Assembly: GCF_000471905.2 (NCBI RefSeq)
Contig: NW_006497600.1
Location: 1,859,400-1,923,399 of the forward strand
Length of the DNA stretch: 64,000 bases
Source: Amborella trichopoda
Lineage: Eukaryota; Streptophyta; Magnoliopsida; Amborellales; Amborellaceae
Reading direction: 5' to 3'
Shown here: piece after piece, positions 28,101 through 36,490 of the stretch
Layout of the letters: each line of letters begins with the position of its first letter
How positions within the stretch are numbered: the stretch's first letter is position 1
Notes under the pieces: generated by a model
Databases searched by the model: none
Told to the model about the DNA's origin: nothing
The model's input: only the letters and a program-made list of their open reading frames with translations
Position numbers and translations under genes: made by a program

Positions 28101-31100
28101 AAAGAAATATGTTATGCTCCTTCCATGAACCAAATAACTTGGGCTTAGGCTTTCCTTGGCAAGAAGAGAGCCGAACAGAGATATTATCTGCCAAAGGTTC
28201 CCCAGTCCTGTTTGAAAGATTATGTTGTATGATCCATATCTTACCACTGAATGATCTTAGTTCTGAGTTTCAAAGAGAGGGACACAGAAATATTCCAGAC
28301 CAAGAAAAATCATGAAACAGATCATAATATGAATAGTAAAGCAGGGAACGAGAAAAAAAATTTCCCCTGTAAGACACATAAAATATGAACTCGCAGTGAT
28401 AGGCACAAGTATCTCAAATTTCTAAAGGAAGCATCATACTAGTAAATAACGGAATGAAAACAATAAAACAGGTGGGATCTACAAGAAACCCATGAAGTAA
28501 GCTCCAACAAAAGAACAAGAATAAAAATAACACTCAAACAAAAAAAATTAAACAAGATTAAAAGTATTCCCCATTCTGATATACCTTCATCTCTTGACAA
28601 ATGCCCAAAATTCTTGGGATCATGTTGGGATCTCTACGATGAACATCCATGAACCCCCGGAGTGTGAGACTAGGATTAAGATGCCATAGATAATGGATAC
28701 TAACAGAATTCTGGTCACTCCCAATCATGGTAGGGAATACACAGGAAAACAGTTCATACTGGAGGAGATTATATGTAGTCTGCAATCAAGGAAAGCTTGC
28801 ATTCGTTATTCACCGTGCAAATCCTATTACAGCAAATCATCCCACTTAAATGAAACAGCAGAAGGGAGCGTTTAATAAAAAGAAGAGCAAAAAAAAAAAC
28901 GGAATAGTAATAGGAACCATACATTTATTTGAGCAAGTCCAGCAAGCAAGATCTCAGGGAAGTGTTTAGTAGGGTACTCTAGCAATGCTCGGACAGTGCT
29001 AGCATGACCCCTCTCAGCAAGTTCACACAGCACCTCTAAAAGATCAAGACATATCCATGCCTGATTTGCACCCACATTTGGAATCTTATTCGATGCTTCT
29101 TTATATGCCTGCATGACAATATTGTGACGCAAGGATTAAATCGAAGTATACAATTAAAACTGGCAAAAGTAGAGAGCCGAAATAATTACCAAGAGTCTCT
29201 TAGAATGCGCAAAGGTAAATATCTCAGAAGGTACAGATACAGCATATCTCAGAAAAGACAACTGCCCCTCAGCATTCTTCCAGACAGACCCACAAATAGC
29301 ATGAAGAGGAAACGGATCCTATACATTTTATTCCACATCCAAAACGATCTTTAGTCCTTTCCTTGTAAAATGACAATATAAAACCTTTTTACATGCATCA
29401 GAATCCAGAATCTCAAATCATGCTAAATCATACAAAGGATTTCATAAATTAACGCATACCTGGCATGCACTTGAATATATAGACATAAGAAAAGAGAATG
29501 CCTCCTGATCAGGCAAATAAAACCCCTCATGATCCAGGTTCTCCATAACAGAACTCCAATTAATCTCCGGAGCCTGGAAGTAACATAATAAAATTTATAA
29601 GTAAACGATGGCAAGTTAAGAATCATCATCTGTTCAAAAAGTTTAGCATTCTACAATTATACTCAGAAGAATAAAGGGACAGTACATAATTCAGACAACA
29701 AAAAAACAAAGCTGAAATTTAAAGAACTCACAAGTTGCTTTATTGCATCTAAGAGAACATCAACATTCCAAGAGCTCAGCCATGAAGAATCAGTCGTTGA
29801 GTTGTTACCAATAGCAGAGCAAAATGTTGAATATGCACCTTGATTATCCTCAAGGCCAGTGCGTGTGCGTGCAATCGTGCTGATTATCCTTGCAATGCGA
29901 ACTTCATTCAGAGGAGAAAAAAGGGCCAAGATGTCTTTGCAATGAGAACCATTGATTGTGCATCCATAGCCAAGTTCCTTCATAACATCTGCCATGCTCA
30001 ACTCCTCCTGTATCTCCGCTAATACAGCATCAAAGTCATTGTCTGTGGACTCATAGAAAGAATCAAGGTCCCTGCCACATGAAAATCACAATTTTTATGA
30101 TGCAGCAGATCACCATTACAATGCATTACACTATCTAGAATAAGAAAAAATAGAAGAGAAGGGAACCAAAATAAGGAGTACAAGGAACACCTGCACAAAC
30201 CATGGTGGCCCAGAGACTTCAAAGAACTAAGACACAAGGACTGATAAATTTTTCAAAATGACAATTCTGTCCAGATGCATGTCATGAGGTCAAAATGGTA
30301 AATTTACTGAGCTAAACAGTCACTTAAAAAGAACTGACAAGCCTAAGTAGACCACCTGTATGGTCTATGCAGGTGTGCCAGGCAAACTCCTGATATTTCC
30401 CAAAAAAAAAAAAATATCACATTAACTTGCCTCAATGGGTCAATTTCCCTAAAGTTGTCCATAAGCATCGGAGTCAGCACAGAGGGGGCCTTCTCTTTAA
30501 GCTGTAATAAATGCAACATCTGTATGAAACCATCCACATATTTGGAAAGATCCTCGCTCTGATATAGAAATACAATTATATCCTGAATTTGATTGTAAGA
30601 AACACCAGCAATGGTATTTAAGGATAATTCTTTGATCTCAGAGATGCAGAAGTTTTGACCTGTCATGGCAGCAAGAATTGATTTCAAAAGATAGCCACCA
30701 AAGGGTACAAACATCACAAAGAAACATAAACAAAACATCCTTCCCAAGATTGAACGCAAGTCAAAACTCATCTACTTGCCTCTCATTCTGATATCTGGAT
30801 CATCTGAATCTGACAAGGCAAGACCAATACCAATTTTCTCAGAAATGGATAAATGCAATGCCCTGGAGAGATCTCCAAGAAAAGTTTCGTTCATGTTTAT
30901 ATTTCTCACAGATTCACAGAAAATTGTGCTAAAATTTGGTTTTCCCAACAGATATGTAAACACTGCTGAAAAAAGATTCAATTTCAACTGCATGGTCCGA
31001 TTGTCTCCTTCATTAAATGTTACTTGATTGAAGCAGATCTGAAGCAACAGTATGCTGCTGTCTAATCCATAATCAACCAACTGCAAAAAAGACAGACATT

Positions 31101-34100
31101 ATATAAGCCTTGATACTTCATGACGTTATACCCGTAGTGCAATGAGCAGAATGAAAGGGGACTCTGACATTTAACAAGTAAAATGCTGTGCAGTCAGACT
31201 GCGCTTCCATAGTCAGAAAACATGTACCAGCATGATTAATTTAAATTTTTCCAAAAATGTACAACTACAAGTGTTTGCATCAAGAACTACTTGAAAAAAA
31301 TATAACTGACAGCTTCCTTTTAGATTGCTATCATTATGTACAGTACACATCATCACATAAATCATCTGCACTCTAAAAACTAATTGATGAAAGGATTCAC
31401 AGGGCAAGGTAAATGTAACATGCAAGCAATATTCTACATGTACACTCAACTGTCCACTGTTAACGGCATTCCTCAGCTCAAGTCCATCAATATCCACCAA
31501 AAGAAGGGAATAAATCTCAACCATCTAATATCGAGAACCAACAGTTGATACATGTGGTGTACTGTTTTAATTTATTTTATTTTATTTTGACAAGGTTACA
31601 TAGGAATGGATCTTGAGACGTAGTGCTATGAAAACCCAGCTGCTACCATCTTAACCCAAGCCCGATACATGTGGTGTACTGTTTGCAATGCTACTTGTTC
31701 CATAATGAACTTACACATAGAAGAAAATAAAACGAAAGAAAAATATAACTAAAAATTTAATGATGATTCAAAGTCAGAAGCTATAAATTAGTGAAAACGA
31801 GAAGCAACAATTATTTTTCTTTCCTGTTGAAACAAAGCTACATGTCATAACAAGAAATAACACTAGCCCCATTCAAATTCTTTTGTGGTAGACTTGGTTC
31901 AAAATTTCCTACAATAAAGAAGTTAACATAGACTTTTTATTATCATCACCCGTCCAGATGGACAATTCAATTTCTGTATCATCTTAAATGTAGTTCTTTA
32001 CTACAGTTACTAATGTTAAAAGTACATGACAATAAAACTTGAATTTATTTCAATTTTGGAATATCAGAATAAATTACATCAAACAATAATATCGATTTTT
32101 TCAACAAGTCAAACAAAAATATTATATGAGTTAAATAATATGGCTTTCTTCTAAAAGTTTTGTTAAACTAGGTTAAATGGTTATGTAGCCAATGCATGGC
32201 TTAGATGAATGTCAATGATTAAATGCTTGGAACACATGCAATTAATCTTTTTCGATGTAGAAGGGTACAATTCATTATTAGTAGAACAACAAAAACTTGC
32301 AGGAGACACCTGATTGGGACAAGGAAACATGCTCGTCTAAGCACATAAATCGGATGAAACCCAGGGAATGAATGTTAGTTTTAGTAAATGGCCTAGTGAC
32401 CCAAGGAAGGGAGCCTAATGTCAATGAAGACTGACAGCATCGGAAACAAGTCTCACATTTTCAATCTGATAAATCTCCAAGGTAAAAAAATCCATGTGTA
32501 AGGTGGAAGTGAGGTATGAGTCACGATTTAGCTCTCTAATGAGATGCCACAAAATCTATAGGTAAATAAGCTCAACAAATAACCACATCGCTACCATTTG
32601 AGCCATTCATTTCAGCATCTCTACAATATCTTACAATGGTGATTAGGACCCAATATCCATTGGTTCCAACACCTATAGGGCAAGGGCAACTCCCAACCAC
32701 TCCCTATAAGAATTGGTGAGCCACATGATCTTCGGTAAGACAGCCCACCAAGGCACTACCCCACAGCTTTAGTTTCTCGACCTCCTTTGTTACGTTAGGG
32801 ATATCAACTAGGGATTTGAACCAGAGGGCCAAACGTCAAAATATTCAAGACAAAAATCAAATAAGCCAGTACTAGATCCCATTCTCAACCCCTCCTGCAC
32901 CATCTTTCTCTTCTCACTCCTCCCTTTCTTGGGGAATGTCCTAGGATTCTTGTGATGCACGGTGCATTTAACTCCACCCTTCTATTTTCTAAAGTATGTC
33001 TCCTCTTCTTGTACGGTGGTGCCACTCTTGGTTTTGTACAAATCTTGTTCCACAATGATGTGCACAAAAAACCAACAGCCTCTATGAGCGAGACTTGATG
33101 GTCTCACTGACATAAACTTGTTCCATGCCTTCTATTAACTTTTCAAACCCAACTAAAAAATGTTGATCTCAACTCTACTTTCAGATATTTCAAGCCTCCA
33201 CAAATTAAATGTCCACGCAATTAACCTACTGGCTACTGCATTCCCCTCCCATAAACTTAAGGATGTGTTTGTTAAGTGGAAGAGGGAGCTGCCAAAGCCG
33301 CTTCTGCAGAAGTGGAAACCGACCCATTTCCATCATTTGGCATGGAAGGGGCCGCTTCCACAATAAAAGTTGTTATCAAAGCAGCAAGGAAGGCTGCCCT
33401 TTCATGCTTGAGCTTCCACTACCCCGTAACAAATGCAGGAGCGCACGGTTGGCAGAACTAGGATCTTCCACTTCCCAAAAGTTCCGTTGGTCAAACATGC
33501 CGTACCCTAAATGACTCCCAACTGCTGATACATGGTGCGGGAAACCAGTATTGAGAATCTACTGTCTTCTACAACCTTGTGATGCTCCATTCTATGCTTC
33601 AACAATTCAGTTTGAGAGCAGACTCTCCAATTCTTTTAATATCAAACTTCATTATAAATACTGAATCCACCTCAAAACAAAGACAGGACCTGTGTTACAC
33701 CAGTACTCAACTTGATAACCTCTATTAGAACTTTGACTTTTTAGATTTAACATCATCCATTAGAAAAGTAGTACAATAGTATTTCTCTACGCATATGAGT
33801 CCCCTCAGTTCATCTTAATTGTGGAAACCATATAAATGCGTTGGAATTCCTGATGCCAAAACTTGGTCACTTTAGAGTTCACTTGGCCAAAAAATACCTA
33901 ATGGGAAATGTATTTCTTTGGTTGCTTCTACTCCAACTTCCACAGAAACCACCCAGGTGTTCACTAGAACTGGATTTCAGAGCTACAGGTAACTTTTCTT
34001 GCCAAGGTTGTTGGGGTTCAGGGTAAAAGTGTTAAGTCAGGTACGTAGAAGTCATTGTGTACATGGAGGATATCCAGTAAATTTCACAAGATCCGAAAGT

Positions 34101-34767
34101 TTTTATGTTCATAAGGAGGCCAATTCTGGCCTAACTTATTGGTCTGTAGTGTTTTAACTGCTTTCCGGGATAATATTGATGCTGATGAAAATCAATACAG
34201 TGAAAATAACTGGGCAGAACAAAACATAGAAACCAAAACCTATTATTTCTGTTATTTCACCTTTATGACATCTAAAATCCGCCAAAAATGACATGCATGA
34301 ATTAAATATTGATTGAAATAACTGTATATTCGTGTCTAGTTAAGCATCTTTTACATTTGCTCGTACATGTGACAAAGGCCACTTCGCGAAATAACCAAAA
34401 ACTGAATTCAATAAATCCATTACCCTCAAATTTCAGATAGAGAATACCCTTGTTCACAACATCACAAGGAAAACACCTCAATCTACATCACCTAACTTGT
34501 ACGATTTTTCTTTCATTAAAAAAACCAGCACCACAAGCATAAAAGATAACCATAAAAAATCAATAATACACTGAACATGAAGAATGGAATAAAAAAATAC
34601 AGTAAAACTCGTTTCCATGGAAAATAAAGTAACGGGAAAATAAATTAACATTGCATGGAATATCGTACCTGGATAAGCTCGTTCAGAACCGACTCATAGT
34701 TCGATTCATTCAAGTCATTGATCAAGAAGCTAATCAGGCTTATCACAGTGGAAGCGAAAGGAATCAT
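164..34767 (-). CDS. NOT1: CCR4-NOT complex scaffold subunit NOT1, exons 1-39 (3' part outside window)
   Basis: NOT1 is the large scaffold of the CCR4-NOT complex, which shortens mRNA poly(A) tails in the cytoplasm and represses translation. I joined 39 minus-strand exons into one uninterrupted frame of 5,703 nt (1,901 codons). In transcript order they are: 34767-34669, 31080-30780, 30659-30431, 30071-29732, 29573-29460, 29318-29190, 29108-28923, 28779-28585, 26048-25911, 25730-25605, 25518-25265, 23975-23872, 19665-19571, 19486-19247, 12106-11909, 11810-11696, 10771-10704, 10596-10451, 10334-10226, 10126-9980, 6885-6838, 6745-6617, 6455-6213, 6114-5974, 5863-5778, 5687-5582, 5503-5408, 5121-4972, 4174-4013, 3931-3693, 3402-3267, 3175-3044, 2928-2884, 2771-2694, 2608-2492, 1142-1016, 910-807, 679-542, 256-164. 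Every junction keeps phase. The chain follows the order of plant NOT1 proteins, which are about 2,400 residues, so roughly 500 C-terminal residues are missing. No frameshift or internal stop was seen. Confidence 0.96.
3044..4174 (-). CDS. NOT1: NOT1 exons 29-32: conserved block and variable linker (residues 1445-1667)
   Basis: Exon 29 holds the very conserved plant block [20 protein letters not shown]. Exons 30-32 encode a variable Ser/Pro-rich linker ending in [10 protein letters not shown]. Exon 30 ends in phase 2 and joins directly to exon 31 at 3402 to give [11 protein letters not shown], which agrees with the plant family. A small open segment between them at 3484-3539 was excluded because including it breaks the frame. 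Confidence 0.9.
4972..6114 (-). CDS. NOT1: NOT1 exons 24-28: DUF3819, CAF40/CNOT9-binding domain (residues 1252-1444)
   Basis: Exons 25-28 encode the conserved helical bundle called DUF3819 (CN9BD in human CNOT1), which binds CAF40/CNOT9. Visible blocks are [40 protein letters not shown] and [19 protein letters not shown]. Exon 24 is a Pro/Ser-rich lead-in. Introns here are short (about 80 to 290 nt), unlike the TE-filled introns upstream. Exon 25 ends in phase 2 and exon 26 supplies the completing base. Confidence 0.96.
6213..10771 (-). CDS. NOT1: NOT1 exons 17-23: MIF4G (CAF1-binding) domain (residues 955-1251)
   Basis: Exons 17-22 encode the MIF4G-fold domain that in yeast and animals docks the deadenylase CAF1 (and through it CCR4). 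Landmarks include [54 protein letters not shown] and [20 protein letters not shown], ending near residue 1180. Exon 23 adds the end of the domain and a Ser/Gln/Thr-rich linker. Exon 21 has only 48 nt. Intron 20, inside this domain, is 3.1 kb and holds three MITE-like elements. Phases are consistent at all seven exons. Confidence 0.95.
8322..8708. mobile_element. MITE-like element with about 50-bp inverted repeats
   Basis: The left arm reads CAAAATCATTTAAGAGGTCA then GACATTAGAGGGTAC. The right arm, reverse-complemented, reads GTAAATCATTAAGGGGATCC then GCATTAGAGAGTTAC. About 387 bp with no coding capacity. Confidence 0.6.
9011..9177. mobile_element. MITE, family B copy in NOT1 intron 20
   Basis: The left arm reads CCAAACACCATGAGAGATGA. 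The right arm, reverse-complemented, reads CAAGATACCCATAAGAGATG. Both run on into TTCAACATT-like sequence. It matches the arms of 20199-20381. Confidence 0.65.
9572..9903. mobile_element. Small hAT-like element with CCTAGG-rich arms
   Basis: The left end is CAATGTACAAAAA and the right end, reverse-complemented, is CTATGTTCAAGAAGG. Both arms carry GCCTAGGCGG-type boxes. Flanks GTCAACAG and GTCAGCAT agree at six of eight bases, suggesting an aged 8-bp target duplication. It lies 77 bases from NOT1 exon 20. Confidence 0.5.
10772..11695 (-). other. NOT1 intron 16
   Basis: A 924-base intron with GTAATG donor and GCAG acceptor. I see only AT-rich sequence and a short stretch rich in GTCGACAC-like words near 11520. 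Confidence 0.7.
11696..12106 (-). CDS. NOT1: NOT1 exons 15-16: low-complexity linker (residues 851-954)
   Basis: These two exons encode a linker rich in Ser, Pro and Gln (for example [20 protein letters not shown]) between the TTP-binding-type domain and MIF4G. Conservation here is low in the family. I placed the exons from splice sites and phase: exon 15 is 66 codons in phase 0, and exon 16 ends in phase 1, which fits the two bases at the start of exon 17. Intron 14, just upstream, is the largest in the gene at 7.1 kb. Confidence 0.85.
15050..15700. other. GC-richer patch, possibly organelle-derived
   Basis: About 650 bases that look near 48% GC by eye, against clearly AT-rich surroundings. 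The style recalls non-coding plant mitochondrial DNA (for example GGCTACCGCTACGCCC, GAGAGCCGGAAGGAGTC). I cannot match it to a gene. A 99-codon open frame at 15141-15440 has no recognisable domain. Confidence 0.3.
15968..17012. mobile_element. Non-autonomous hAT-like DNA transposon, 1,045 bp
   Basis: The left end reads CAATGTTCAATAAGTCG and the right end, reverse-complemented, reads CAATGTTCAGAAAGTCGG. Flanking 8-mers GTAATAAA (15960-15967) and GAAATAAA (17013-17020) differ at one base and fit a hAT 8-bp target duplication. Both arms are rich in GCCTAGGCG boxes. No transposase frame is visible. Confidence 0.7.
17228..17934 (+). mobile_element. RTE-type LINE 3' fragment
   Basis: Contains broken coding for the RTE C-terminus ([33 protein letters not shown]) and the terminus CCCCAAATAGTTGGGATAAG followed by a GTGATGATG tail. 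It is antisense to NOT1. Confidence 0.85.
18183..18390. repeat. Minisatellite of about 51 bp
   Basis: About four units of the form CATATAAATGACATGTATAA followed by ACATATATATCTAATATCC. The protein-like repeats that can be translated from it are artefacts. Confidence 0.85.
18391..18414. repeat. (AT)n microsatellite
   Basis: Twelve AT units at the right edge of the 51-bp minisatellite. Confidence 0.95.
19247..19665 (-). CDS. NOT1: NOT1 exons 13-14 (residues 738-850)
   Basis: Exon 13 (95 nt) reads [19 protein letters not shown] and exon 14 (240 nt) reads [20 protein letters not shown] followed by [13 protein letters not shown]. Both are highly conserved NOT1 blocks that complete the TTP-binding-type helical domain. 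Exon 14 then runs into a Ser/Gly/Gln/Pro-rich stretch. The 5' edge of exon 13 lies inside a 67-bp tandem duplication that also copies its splice acceptor into the upstream intron. Confidence 0.95.
19571..19774. repeat. 67-bp tandem duplication spanning the exon 13 acceptor
   Basis: Positions 19641-19707 and 19708-19774 are the same 67-bp unit with one mismatch (ATATGAG versus ATACGAG). The unit contains the first 25 bases of NOT1 exon 13 (range extended here to the exon's end at 19571), its splice acceptor and 42 bases of intron 12. Confidence 0.92.
20199..20381. mobile_element. MITE, family B copy
   Basis: Inverted ends: TCAAAATACCCAAAAGAGAT on the left and, reverse-complemented, TCAAAATAACCACAAGAGAT on the right, followed by GAA(T/C)TATT and ATTTAC-type matches. 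It has no coding capacity. Related to 9011-9177. Confidence 0.7.
20773..21273. mobile_element. hAT-like repeat with ACTCGG-rich ends
   Basis: The left end reads CAGTGTTAGAAACCACTACT and the right end, reverse-complemented, reads CGGTGTTTGACTACTTG. Both ends are followed by CTCGGCCCGAGT-type boxes. Flanking duplications are not convincing. Confidence 0.4.
21781..21962. repeat. 91-bp tandem duplication with internal hairpin
   Basis: Two copies (21781-21871, 21872-21962) begin TTCTGCA(C/G)AAGGCCTCCAAA. Each contains GCCTCCAAA and, about 25 bases on, TTTGGAGGC, able to pair as a hairpin. Confidence 0.85.
23872..26048 (-). CDS. NOT1: NOT1 exons 9-12 (residues 532-738), into the TTP-binding-type region
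   Basis: Exons 9-12 encode residues 532 to 738. Exon 9 holds the family segment with EKWLNENL. Exon 11 holds [20 protein letters not shown] and ends KESSVKR, continued in exon 12 by [19 protein letters not shown], the start of the domain called CNOT1_TTP_bind in animals. Exon 11 ends in phase 2 at a GTCGGC donor and exon 12 starts with the completing base, so the gene reads across the assembly gap, which lies wholly in intron 11. Binding of a tristetraprolin-like protein in plants is not shown by the sequence. Confidence 0.94.
24829..25031. other. Assembly gap (203 N) in NOT1 intron 11
   Basis: A run of undetermined bases between exons 11 and 12. The exon phases on the two sides agree, so no NOT1 coding sequence seems to be lost. 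Confidence 1.
25032..25126. other. Flow-order sequencing noise next to the gap
   Basis: The stretch consists almost only of T-A-C-G cycles with single skipped or doubled bases (ACGTACGTACC, TACGTTACGTTTAG). It lies between the gap and an (AT)n tract. It looks like dephased 454 pyrosequencing signal and not genomic sequence. Confidence 0.75.
25127..25170. repeat. (AT)n microsatellite
   Basis: About 22 AT units at the edge of the noisy contig end in NOT1 intron 11. Confidence 0.95.
27206..27409 (-). pseudogene. Unrecognised open segment in NOT1 intron 8
   Basis: A minus-strand frame of about 67 codons without a start ATG reads [40 protein letters not shown] and [17 protein letters not shown] before TAA. 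The composition looks protein-like, and an acceptor-like TTCATTGCAG precedes it. It does not belong to NOT1. It may be a captured gene fragment; I do not recognise the family. Confidence 0.3.
27545..27835. repeat. Dispersed repeat, copy 1
   Basis: Shares the motifs CCTAAAACTAAAATTAAAAT, ATAAAAATTAAAAAC and AATAATTT(T)GTCCC, in the same order, with 61548-61810, and more weakly with 62705-62940. Confidence 0.55.
28047..28262 (-). pseudogene. Second unrecognised open segment in NOT1 intron 8
   Basis: A minus-strand frame of about 71 codons without a start ATG includes [20 protein letters not shown] and [20 protein letters not shown] before TAG. It is on the same strand as 27409-27206. Function is unknown, and it could be a chance open frame. 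Confidence 0.22.
28585..34767 (-). CDS. NOT1: NOT1 exons 1-8: N-terminal helical region (residues 1-531)
   Basis: Exon 1 encodes 33 residues starting [16 protein letters not shown], which matches the usual NOT1 amino terminus. After a 3.6-kb intron come exons 2-8, all alpha-helical in character, as expected for the HEAT-repeat N-terminus (in other organisms this arm holds complex-specific partners). The ATG at 34767-34765 was chosen because it matches the family start and has A at -3. A second in-frame ATG lies 9 nt upstream at 34776-34774. The donors of exons 2 and 3 are GC, not GT. Exon 4 contains the recognisable plant NOT1 segment [12 protein letters not shown]. Confidence 0.95.
31081..34668 (-). 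other. NOT1 intron 1 (3.6 kb)
   Basis: Starts GTACGA and ends GCAG. It holds a small retroposed insert with 21-bp direct repeats (31547-31684). I see nothing else recognisable; the stretch 32880-33520 is GC-richer but has no clear coding or repeat structure. Confidence 0.7.
31547..31684 (-). mobile_element. Short SINE-like insert with 21-bp target-site duplication
   Basis: A perfect 21-bp direct repeat (GATACATGTGGTGTACTGTT plus T) at 31547-31567 and 31664-31684 flanks 96 bases. Read on the minus strand, the insert ends in an A-rich tail (AAAATAAAATAAAATAAATT), as expected for a 5'-truncated retroposon. Confidence 0.7.
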
Positions 34768-34952
34768 GATGCACATAAAGGAAGTTCGGAAATGACTTTG
34801 GTTTACGTTTTCACAATAATTAGGGTTAGCGATTTCAGAGAGCGAGGGTTTGGGGTTTGCACAGCAAATGGATTATGGGATCAGAAATCTATCAACCTTC
34901 TCTCTCTCTCAAAATACTCCAACTTCGGGAAAGAGAGTAAAGCAAGCCACCC

Positions 34953-34960
34953 CTATTATA
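34953..34960 (-). promoter_or_regulatory. Possible TATA box of NOT1
   Basis: On the minus strand the sequence reads TATAATAG, about 190 nt before the NOT1 start codon. A (GA)n stretch lies downstream at 34910-34899, as is common in plant 5' leaders. No ATG other than the in-frame one at 34776-34774 lies between it and the start. This is a guess from motif and spacing only. Confidence 0.3.
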
Positions 34961-35274
34961 GCGTCCTGAAGATCTTTCTTGTAATGCCAACATTACCCTC
35001 TCAGCCACTGCCATATCTCATATCCAAAAGCAGCCAAAGTTTATGTGCTCCCGCGGGATCATATAGTCCATTCATTACCTTGGGTAAAACTCATTAAGTT
35101 TTTTTGAGACCCTAAATTTTGGGATATAAAATTCTCAAAATAGCAACTGGCCTCAAAAAAAAAAAATTAAAAAAATAGATTGTATACTATAGAAAGTATC
35201 ATTACTATAAAGATGTCACAATTACTCACAGCTAATAGCAACTTACCTCAAAAAAAATGTAATTAAAAAAATAT

Positions 35275-35467
35275 TAATGATCCTACTAAACTCTCCAAAC
35301 CCACGTGTAGAGGACCTTAAATGCTCACTATTAAATTTGATGTAAATCTCTAAAAAAGTTATCACTTAGGTGTGAGACTTGATTTTTCTAGATATCAGTG
35401 TCAAATTTAATGGTGATCATTTGAAGTCCTACATATATGGATGTGGGAGGGTCTTATATAATCATTA
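35275..35467. mobile_element. MITE with about 70-bp inverted repeats, set within family A sequence
   Basis: The left arm starts TAATGATCCTACTAAACTCT and contains ATTAAATTTGATGT. The right arm, reverse-complemented, starts TAATGATTATATAAGACCCT and contains ATTAAATTTGACA. The element is 193 bp. It is flanked on both sides by copies of the same family A left end, which suggests insertion near a family A element or duplication of it. Confidence 0.65.
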
Positions 35468-35712
35468 CTCTTAAAAAAATAGATTGTATACTATGGAAAG
35501 TATCTTTACTACAAAGAGGTCACAATTACTCACAGCTATTAAATATCAAATTGGATGGCTTGGGTATGCCGTGAAGTTCAAGATTTTATTTTATTTTTAA
35601 CTCTCAGTCTAATTATAACAATCTCCGAACCACTTAATTTGATATCTGATGGAGAAGAGTGACGGTGACCTTCTTTTACAAAAAAACAATTGTCTATTTG
35701 GATAATTTTCCA
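35468..35712. mobile_element. MITE, family A related copy
   Basis: It begins with AGATTGTATACTATGGAAAG and contains GGTCACAATTACTCACAGCT and TTGGATGGCTTGGGTATG, matching parts of the family A element. A second partial copy of the left end lies at 35165-35245, on the other side of a different MITE. Confidence 0.55.
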
Positions 35713-36044
35713 TTAAAAAAAAAGGAAAAATCAAACACTATTTATAGCCTCAATAAAATATGATCATGATATTGAAACAAATACCATTTATAAGCTTTTT
35801 TTAATCATTTATAAACTTTTTGATAACCAAACTATACAAAGAAAAATAAAATAAAAAATATATTAATAGATTGTCTATATTGGTACAAGAATGTCATAAA
35901 ATCACATGTAGTCATTGTATGTGGGATATGACAGCTCTAAGTCAGTTGATTTCACTTTTCATGGCCATGGGTGATTATAATCTTCGTGTATTGATAACTT
36001 TCTAATATACAGCCCCAAAATAAAAGTGCTCGTCAATATTCATC

Positions 36045-36490
36045 ACCATCGTTATCCAGCCTTACTCCAAATACTTGGTGTGGCTACGTGAAGATTATTC
36101 TACCATTGTGCTTTGTCAAAAGTTGTACCCCTTAGCCGAACTATGAGTCATCTGATATTTTCTCACTACTTCTACCAATGTAAAGCCTTCCCTTTGCTCT
36201 TTTAGAGTATTCCACTTATACCAAATCACTCTTATGACTAGTGTGCTATGAGTTGATATTAAATATGACCAGACCTCCTTAATCAATTTTCTCATCAGCA
36301 ATTGGAACTACCATTATGTCCCCTTGAATATATTCATTCCAAATTCTATCGTTATATTTGTCTTGCAACTCGTTTGTTTCAATATCCTTATCTCATATAT
36401 ACTCATTACATAAATACATTGTTTATTGACTGCTCAACATTTATTCCCATAAAGTATGGCTAGCCTTAGGGAAACTTCGTATTCAATTTC
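36045..36490 (-). mobile_element. RTE-type LINE 3' fragment (minus strand)
   Basis: The reverse complement aligns in order with 17228-17934: TTTATGGGAATAAATGTTGA, GAATTTGGAATGAATATATT, GGTAGTTCCAATTGCTGATG, GGAGGTCTGGTCATA, and the 3' end CCAAGTATTTGGAGTAAGGC. It is the most diverged of three copies in the window. Confidence 0.75.

Larger units (their letters stand above)
26049..28584 (-). other. NOT1 intron 8 (2.5 kb)
   Basis: Contains two open minus-strand segments (28262-28047 and 27409-27206) and one copy of a dispersed repeat (27545-27835). I see nothing else recognisable. Confidence 0.65.

Noticed and set aside
33255-33480. Possible Tourist-like ends (GGATGTGTTTGTTA and a partner) in NOT1 intron 1
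   Set aside because: The arms match over only a few bases and no target duplication was found.
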